Shown piece after piece: positions 57,307 to 64,000 of a stretch of DNA of 64,000 bases. The notes below the pieces were generated by a model. It saw only the letters and a list, made by a program, of their open reading frames with translations. It was not told the origin of the DNA and did no database searches. A program made the translations under genes and the position numbers. Every line of letters starts with the position of its first letter. The first letter of the stretch is position 1. The stretch is from Gonapodya prolifera JEL478. Lineage: Eukaryota > Monoblepharomycota > Monoblepharidomycetes > Monoblepharidales > Gonapodyaceae. The DNA lies in the NCBI GenBank assembly GCA_001574975.1, contig KQ965747.1:288520-352519 (forward strand). The letters are read 5' to 3'.

Positions 57307-59993
57307 TCACTTCTGATGATCCGCGCGCATGACCTTTTCAATATCGGCGAACTGGTCCCCTTCGAGCTCAATGCCGCCATGCTCGAGGACTGAGAACAGG
57401 CATCAGTGAACCAAAATTGTGGGAAGAAATCATGGAATGTGACGTACCTGTCTCATTGGCCTTTCGCCCAACATAAATACCCTCCCGGTGGATGGACCAT
57501 ACTGTCACAAGGTACAGAAGAAGTACCGCCGATAAGAGACAGACGTTTATGGTGTGGCCGCGGATATACAAGGGTGCGTCGTCGGATTGATAAATGAAGG
57601 ACCCGATCGCTCCACCTGAAAAGGTGTCATCTGAGATATGATGCGGCGTTCAATCACAAGAAAGAGACCTTACCCAAGTTCCCACAGGCTACTGTGAATG
57701 CACTTCGAACTGCTGTCCTACTCGCACCCTTGGTCGAAATTGTGCTCAAACCAACAATGAGTGGGATCACTAAGCTCAAATTAATACGAGAAAACTAGAA
57801 AAGGTTAGGTCTTGGACGGAACTTACTTCCGTTGTTGAAAGATCCCAAGAAGAGCATACCATATCTCTGAAACGAAGTCAATTTGGCTTGAATAGTGGTC
57901 AGGATGACATACTCCACCATTGTCGGCACGATGCAAATTGCGCCGTGTATTGCTTTTTCTTGGAATCGGTCGGAAGACCAGTTGCTGCAAAGCGGCAGTG
58001 GGGCGTGGGGGAGGAAGCAAAGTTGTTTTGATCTCCCTCACGGTGAAAAAAGAAAGGAATAAAATATGCTTACACGAGAAACACCCATACCGCCGCAACA
58101 AGAGCCGGAGGGATAGTGAGAAGCTGGGCGGTTGTAGAAGAAAAACCCATCTCTTTGATCACCTGAGGGAGAGAACAATTGTGAAAAGGAGGATCTTAGC
58201 CAGCGAGAATCAAAACTAACCGTGGGCATAAAGTAAGCGATCGCGTATGTCGTGCACAAGTGCATCATCAGTGCAAGACCGAATGTGTACATTCTCCAGT
58301 CGCGGAAAGTGTCCAAGATCTCCTTAAATTCCATCGTCTTGGCCACAACCGACGGCGCACTTGGGGGAAGACGTCCAATTACAATGCGTTTCTCGTCCTC
58401 GCTGAGGAATTTTGCCGTTTGAGGGTAATCCTTTCGTACCCTGAGGTTATCCCACTATGTTTCAAAGATATTATGGCTGTACTCTGATACTCACAGGCAA
58501 AATGAACCAAGTAAGCACCCCAATCAACATCGACCCTGTCCCTTCCTGTGAAGACATGTCACGATAAGTGTCAGTGCTTCGCCGAAGATCAAAACTTGCA
58601 AATCCAACGTACAAGGATGAATAGCCTTAAAGGAGCAAAACGTAAGTCAATGCTTGAAGAGCAACTCAATCGTATTAATACGTACCATCTCCATCCAGCA
58701 AGTCCCAGAACTTGATCCCTGGAAATGAGAGGGATTTATCGACAATCAAATTTAAAATCTCAAACAACTAAGCTCACATGTCGGCAACACCAAACGCGAT
58801 GAGACCGGAGAAAGCTGAGAAAATACCGGCGCCACCAAACATATAGGCCCAACGAGACGAAACTGGAAGAAGGATGGTGCCCAGTTCAAGATACGGCTCG
58901 CTACACATCAGCCAGATAGGTCCGTACCTTCGTACTTCTTGTACCAGAAGGTTAAATAGAACGCAATCTGTTGACATGCCGAATTTTGCATGAGCCAAAC
59001 TTCATCCTAATCGGATACCGAAGCGTACGTGGCGCCTCGATTGGGAGTCACATACACCGGGAGAAAATCCAGCTTCCATGGATCCCACAAGAGCTCTTAC
59101 GGCAACCAGTCCCGTAAAGTTTTGCACACCTCCCATAGCAGCCTTTGGGTTATCATGTCGTCCCATCAATGCGAGCTTGGATGGATGAACCTCGACAAAG
59201 TTTATCTCACCGCCAGGATACCCCATGTGGTCATGATTCTGGCGATCCAGCGCGAAGGATTGAATCGTGTGATCAAAAGATTGCTTGGTATCTCGAGTAA
59301 GACGTATCCGACTGATCAAGAGGGCATGCATAAGTTCGGACGGTCGATTCGCAGTGCACAGGCCTTGTACTCAAACTCACAAAAGAAGACGCTCAGCGCC
59401 CAGTTAAACTGCGTTCCCGTGATTGAAAGCTGATAGAACATCGTGTGCGTAGGCGTCTCGGCGTTCATGATGGCGGCTTTCGTGCAAAGACAGCAAGCAG
59501 CAGAGGTTAAACTTGCGCTCGTTGCGTGGAAATAATAGTTGTCAAGGTTTTTTACCATTGCTTATATTGCCACGGTCAATCTAGCAGAATAGCAGGTTGA
59601 AATGGTCAACGAGTTCCTCTATACATCCACCGAATGGACTACTCCGACTCACGTTTAGGGACGTATAGCAAACGATAAGCCATGGTATTAGTCGAAAATC
59701 GATCTTCCTCATCACTCGTGACTCCTGTAATACGAATGGTCAACCAAATCACGGGAAAACACGCACGATTGAACCCACGAACCTCTTGAGCGGTCCACTC
59801 GGGTAGTTTGATCTCCTTGCCACCCTTGATAAGTCGATTGATTGTTCGGACCACATTTTGGAGCAACCGTTAGAGTTGGCTTCGCAACGCCGAGCTCGGC
59901 AACGTGTGGAGCTCTTACCCCGTAGTACTTCTCGCCCTCATTGATGGAGTACTGCGATTGAGTATCGTCGCGGTGCCGCGGAAGTGTGGGCAT
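57307..59993 (-). CDS. MFS transporter, allantoate-permease (Dal5)-like, copy 2
   Basis: The likely start is MPTLPRHRDDTQSQYSINEG at 59993. The first helix region reads VMRKIDFRLIPWLIVCYTSL (about 59700-59640), then NFTGLVAVRALVGSMEAGFS, MFGGAGIFSAFSGLIAFGVA, FRDWRMYTFGLALMMHLCTT and a last helix near 57550-57480. The cytoplasmic tail GGIELEGDQFADIEKVMRAD ends at 57307. Around ten short exons follow the same order as the copy at 38670-41762, so the two arose by duplication about 19 kb apart and have diverged strongly. A substrate cannot be assigned. Confidence 0.78.
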
Positions 59994-60299
59994 CTCTCGA
60001 GAAACGGGGGAAATCGAGCGATACGATTGGAAGGGTGGGTGCCGCAACCAGGGCTCCCAGCTTGCCGTCAGCCCCTGAGAGGCACTGTTGTGGGGTCACG
60101 ATCACCGCCAAATAGCCCGAGAGAGAACTGTCCTCCCACAATAATCCTCCGAGGCTTCTCGATATCATAATTAAGTGGGGTTCAGCGCAGGGGACAGGCT
60201 TGGTCTCGCATAGACCTTCATCGTCTAGTCATGTCCGACTCGGGAAGTGCATCGCTTACATCGTTCGTCTAAAATGGGGTCATATTTAGTTATGTACAT

Positions 60300-61756
60300 T
60301 TATTTCTCAATAATGTTTCCGTCGGTTCGCAACAAGCTCACTCCATCAACATAACCCTTGGCCAGCACCGTGGGTCCGGGGCCCACTTTCGTGTGAATCG
60401 CACGCCGAATAGCACCAACGGGAAGGGGTGAAAGCCCCATATACTCAATAACTCCGGAAACGTCCGGCAGAGACCCCGAGTTGAAAAGTTCAGCTAGGTA
60501 GGGTCCCCAGAACTCCTCCTTGTTCGTTTCGGGGGCATTGGGGATGAGCTGCTGGACGATTGCGGCAAGTTGGGGTAGGTTCGAGCGGAGCGTGTAGATG
60601 ACTGCGTTGGGACCAGCATCAAAAGTGTAGGCGCAGCGGTATCCTCGGTATGTCGGTCCATCGGTTTCATCAGCGCCAGATGGTTCCTTTGCCAGAAAAA
60701 GGTCGTTGTAAGCGTGGACGAGGCGAACCACGGCACGGGAGGCGTCGTTCATATAGAAGACGGGAGGGTATGTGTCGAGACACGTCGCGTGGAACTGGTT
60801 CGAGTCCCGCATGGTCGTTTCGGCGAAGAGGTCAAAGTCGCGACTAGCAATGGCTTTCTCCATTTGCTTCATCCGCTTGGGAACGGAGTTCGCGACCCGG
60901 GCGGGGAACAGCTCCGAGGTCGCCACGGTGCCCTGCATACCCTCAGTGCTTCCGACGTCTTTCTTGGCGTCAGACGCAACCAAGATAAGAGCTTCAACAT
61001 CGGGCCAGTGTCCATCGTCCGCCACTTGCTCTGCAACAGAGTCCAAACCGTCCTCCTTCTCGCCCGCCCTCCAAGCGACGAATCCGCCAAACACAGACCT
61101 ACACGCTGAGCCTGAGCCCAGTCGCGCTGCCCGCGAGAGCTCCGTTGCCGACACAGGAAGGTCGTAGAGCTCCTTGAGGGCGAAAACAAGAGCTGCGTAC
61201 CCTGACGCCGACGATGCGAGCCCTGCCGCGGTGGGGAAGTTGTTCACAGACGCAATTCGGATTGGCTGTTGAGAAAGCTTCGGCAAGCTTGCGTCCGCGG
61301 TCTCCCTCTCTCTCCGCATCTTTCGCGCTTCCTCGACGGCAGCAGCGAAACGCTTCGCCTTGGCGACGTTTTCCTTCTTCCCATTGAGCCACAGGATGTC
61401 CCCTTCACCGGAAGACGCAAACAGCGGTGAGCATGCGGCGGTGGTGGTGGAGCGGAGGTCGTCCGTGTGGAGGGTAACGGAGAGGGATGAGTTTGTGGGG
61501 AGGTTGAGAGAGACTGAGCGCTTCCCCTGTCGCCACGACGATGCCATAGTCACATGAGGCATAGACGCATGCCAAGTGTGGCGATTGGTAAGAGAAACGT
61601 GTGGTGGGAGGCGACTCATCAGATGATGCCACAATAAGAGAACCACTCGACTTCACTCACCCAGTATTTGATGACCGCGATGTTGACGGGCGCACACACG
61701 GTCACTTGAGTGACATCTGCTGATGGCGCGGATTCGGTGACGGTGCTTCCGGTCAT
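60300..61756 (-). CDS. MVD1: Mevalonate diphosphate decarboxylase
   Basis: The enzyme makes isopentenyl diphosphate from mevalonate diphosphate using ATP, feeding sterol synthesis. Exon 1 (61756-61661) reads TVCAPVNIAVIKYW. The intron 61660-61527 (GTGAGT...CAG) joins it to GKRSVSLNLPTNSSLSVTLH, restoring the family sequence NIAVIKYWGKR. The ATP-binding GHMP loop is in FPTAAGLASSASGYAALVFA. RAARLGSGSACRSVFGGFVA and MRDSNQFHATCLDTYPPVFY follow, and the catalytic-site region YTFDAGPNAVIYTL lies near 60600. The stop is at 60300. The joined length, about 440 residues, is slightly longer than yeast Erg19 because of a C-terminal extension. Confidence 0.94.
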
Positions 61757-62817
61757 TTGAGCAACGATTGGAAACTTGGGGGATTTGAGTCTTCACTCAA
61801 CTCTGGCACCTCTGCTTCGCCCATTCCAAACTGAGCTTCCCTTTTTAGTACGTGGTACCGTGTTTAAACAAAACTGAAAATACAAAACCATATTTCTAGA
61901 AATACGAGATTACGTATCCAACCTCCGCGGAACGTCATTCAATTCCACCACAAAGTAAGCAACAGTTCCCGAGTTCGTATTTCGCGACTGAACGACACCG
62001 GTGAGGCTCGTTCCATCTCAATGTTCTGCTCTCCACGGGGCGTCCTGCTCGCCGACCTTCGCCTCCCCAGCATCCCGCTCAGAGCCGTCAACGCAATCGA
62101 CGACCCATGTCTCGACAACCTCACAGACCCACCCGCTGCCGTCGTGTTAGTTGAGCACGCTCGTGCACTTCGGGGCGAGAATACTGTCCCGGAGGGTGAC
62201 CCCGTGCTTAAAGATGGGAAGGGGTTGGCGGTGGCGGAGTTGGTGAGTTTGGTGGTGTTCATGTGGCCGAAATACGACGCGGGTAGAGATGCGTCGCGGA
62301 CAAAGGAGCTTTCCCCTCGTGCCAGGGGGAAGGACGTGACGTCGGCTTGTGGAAGAATATGATCGCTGAGGAGGAGGTGTAAGGGGCTCGGGTTGGACTT
62401 ACACTGTGACCACAGCCTTTCCCGTTTACCAGCACAATCAACCCTACCCACACCACACGGGAGGCATTGGATTGGTGGCGGACTTGCCCTGACGGAAGAT
62501 AGTTAAAAGTAGTATTAACCGATTTATAAACAGTGTACACGTTGCACTAACAAGCTGGACTTCGTACCCTCGTATCGCATCTCCCCGTCTCTCGTTCGTT
62601 CCCGTCGAGGTTACTTGGTGTGACCGCCCGTCTCGCTCTCTCGTTCGCACTCGCTCGCTCGCCCTTGCTCTCGTCTCCGCACGCTGGTCTTGTGCCCTCG
62701 GCTCTCTCGATCTCTCGTGCACTCGTACACCCCGTACCCCAACCCCCTGACAGAGGCAATCGCTGATTCACCTCGGGGGATAATCGAGTCCGTTCAATGT
62801 CACCCCTGCCACGTTGT
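61757..62817. other. Region without a confidently assigned gene
   Basis: Opposing open frames overlap at 61939-62451 (-, MNTTKLTNSATANPFPSLST, Ser/Thr rich) and 62021-62362 (+, DPPAAVVLVEHARALRGENT). I cannot decide which, if either, is coding. 62580-62720 is a stretch dominated by short TCTCTCG/CTCGCT-like repeats of low complexity. The promoter of the decarboxylase gene should lie just above 61756. Confidence 0.35.
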
Positions 62818-63507
62818 TCAAGAAGCGGACTCAGCAGTGCAGTTCCGAACTTCCCCGTAGCTGAGTCCCAGCACGCCCACCTGCAGATCGAGGTAGAAGG
62901 CACCATTCAGAACGACAGGCTGTGAGTCGAGGAAAGGAACAAAAAGTGCTCACCCATCTCTGAAAATTGTCTGCACTTGTACCACTTGCTCGAGTACAAT
63001 ATCCATGTCGTCTGCAGCTTGTGCGTCGTACTTGGGAATGGATCTGTGTGAAGCCATTATTTTCATCGAAGCCTTGGATTCCTCTCACCTTTTGAGCGAC
63101 TGTAAAAAGGGTCCGGAATAATCTATCCCCAAAGCGTCTTCTAGACCTTGTGGGCCAGCGATGTGAAGAAAGAACCTGCGCATGCTTTGTGGTTGCATTT
63201 GGAGGATTGAGAGCAGTGTGACATCTGAATCCCAAAGGAGGGAACTGGACAGGCCATACCAGTGAAGTTCCTTTTGCTCTGGGCTTCTACGCTCCAAATT
63301 CTTCCGTCGTCGGGTACGAAAGAAAAAGAACAATCTGAAACTGTAAGAACTGCAACCTCCCGCTGCAGCTTCTCCTCCTATTGCGGCAACATTAGGGCCC
63401 GGACTTGCAACAGGGGTCGCGGTAGATGCAGCTTCCTTCGTTTGAGTTGGCGCTCTATTCAGATTCTGGATCACTTGGTTTTCTGAAGTGCAGCGGTATT
63501 CGATCAC
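62818..63507 (-). CDS. Hypothetical protein, 5' end possibly lost at a hAT insertion
   Basis: Open segments on the minus strand read PTQTKEAASTATPVASPGPN, LHWYGLSSSLLWDSDVTLLS and FLHIAGPQGLEDALGIDYSG, then, after introns, IPKYDAQAADDMDIVLEQVV and VVLNGAFYLDLQVGVLGLSY with a TGA at 62818. The pieces look like a real coding sequence with GT-AG joins, but I do not recognise the family. No ATG is visible at the beginning; the coding frame meets the putative end of a hAT element near 63515, so the 5' part may have been displaced. Confidence 0.4.
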
Positions 63508-63519
63508 CTAGTAGTGCTC

Positions 63520-63720
63520 CCTAGTAGTGTTACGAGGGAGCGAGTTACTCGCTCAAAAAGGTCCAACTTGCAACTCGCTCCCTCGGAGCGAGTCAACTCC
63601 CAACTCGCTCCCTCGGTTGTTGCTCAACTCCCGAACTCGCTCCATCGACGATTCACAAACTCCGAACTCGCTCCCTCATATGGGAGTCAACTCCGAACTC
63701 CGCGAGTTGACTCGGTTACA
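63520..63720. repeat. Array of ACTCGCTCCCTCG-like repeats, probable hAT subterminal region
   Basis: Degenerate copies of ACTCGCTCCCTCG and its reverse complement (CGAGGGAGCGAGT) recur every 20-35 bases. They start with GTTACGAGGGAGCGAGTTAC near 63525 and continue to about 63710. Repeats in both orientations near a transposon end are typical of subterminal transposase-binding sites. A CTAGTAGTG duplication lies just outside, near 63508-63529. Confidence 0.65.
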
Positions 63721-63807
63721 ACTCGCAGGTTAAAAAGCAGGCTAAATGTAAAAAGAAAATATATTCGGAGTTACAATGTTACAAACGTAAAGTCCCAACT
63801 TAATAAA

Positions 63808-64000
63808 TTATCGCTTCATACACATTAATTCTGGATATTCCTGCTTCCACTTCTTTAATAACATTAAGTTTCTAATCATTACAGGTCCAAGACGGGACCT
63901 CCGGTCCCCAATAACATTCCTCCCCGCGGAAAACATCCGCTCCGATTCCGCGCTGGTCCCTGGAATCCCCAGGTAGTCTCGCGCCATCCGCTGGAGTCCC
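63808..64000 (-). mobile_element. hAT-family transposase, C-terminal dimerisation domain (continues past the window)
   Basis: On the minus strand from the window edge the frame reads LQRMARDYLGIPGTSAESER, MFSAGRNVIGDRRSRLGPVM and IRNLMLLKKWKQEYPELMCM, with a TAA at 63808-63810. This is the conserved hAT C-terminal dimerisation region (the ARDYL-x-IPxTSA-x-SER-x-FSAG block). The catalytic part lies outside the window, so its integrity is unknown. The downstream repeat array at 63520-63720 is probably its terminal region. Confidence 0.88.

Noticed and set aside
62021-62362. 113-codon plus-strand open frame
   Set aside because: An equally long frame lies opposite and neither has recognisable family residues, so neither is called as a gene.

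Overview
The window is genomic DNA from a filamentous or early-diverging fungus. Most genes are split by introns of roughly 50-130 nt with GT-AG borders, gene density is high, and the readable products are fungal housekeeping proteins: Ubc12, Tma7, ribophorin I/Ost1, mevalonate diphosphate decarboxylase, uracil phosphoribosyltransferase, a DTW-domain tRNA enzyme and a PPPDE-thioredoxin-PUL protein. A chytrid or another early-diverging lineage is my best guess, because of the Fanzor-bearing transposon and the unfamiliar seven-helix receptor-like family, but no single gene proves it. Coordinates given for multi-exon genes are spans from start to stop, introns included; exon borders were read by eye.

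Layout. 0.2-3.3 kb: ZZ-finger protein. 3.6-8.0 kb: a tandem cluster of three seven-helix membrane genes, two broken and one intact. 8.4-11.5 kb: GH20 hexosaminidase. 11.7-15.7 kb: uracil phosphoribosyltransferase (with a 64-base G run), MYND/SET protein and DTW protein. 15.8-18.0 kb: poorly readable, with a short N gap. 18.0-19.1 kb: Ubc12. 19.4-31.3 kb: a DsbA/FrnE-like oxidoreductase whose second intron is 10.8 kb long because it holds a large mobile element. 31.7-37.0 kb: a conserved unknown protein and Ost1. 37-46 kb: an F-box-like gene, an MFS transporter, Tma7, a zinc-finger protein and an F-box/cysteine-rich gene. 46.2-51.6 kb: a PF09818-type ABC-class ATPase and the PPPDE-thioredoxin-PUL protein. 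51.9-57.1 kb: a second cluster of the seven-helix family (two intact, one frameshifted, one relic), followed by a second MFS transporter paralogous to the first. 60.3-61.8 kb: mevalonate diphosphate decarboxylase. The right edge carries the C-terminal part of a hAT transposase with a repeat-rich terminal region.

The most interesting object is the element in the DsbA intron (about 20.4-31.1 kb). On the minus strand it encodes a Fanzor protein (eukaryotic TnpB-like RNA-guided nuclease) with readable RuvC and zinc-knuckle motifs, followed by a G-rich region with stable hairpins that fits a guide (omega) RNA. It also carries a large IS630/Tc1-mariner-type DDE transposase, two separate proteins that look like the transposase DNA-binding domain without a catalytic domain, and one unidentified protein. 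The host gene appears still spliceable around it.
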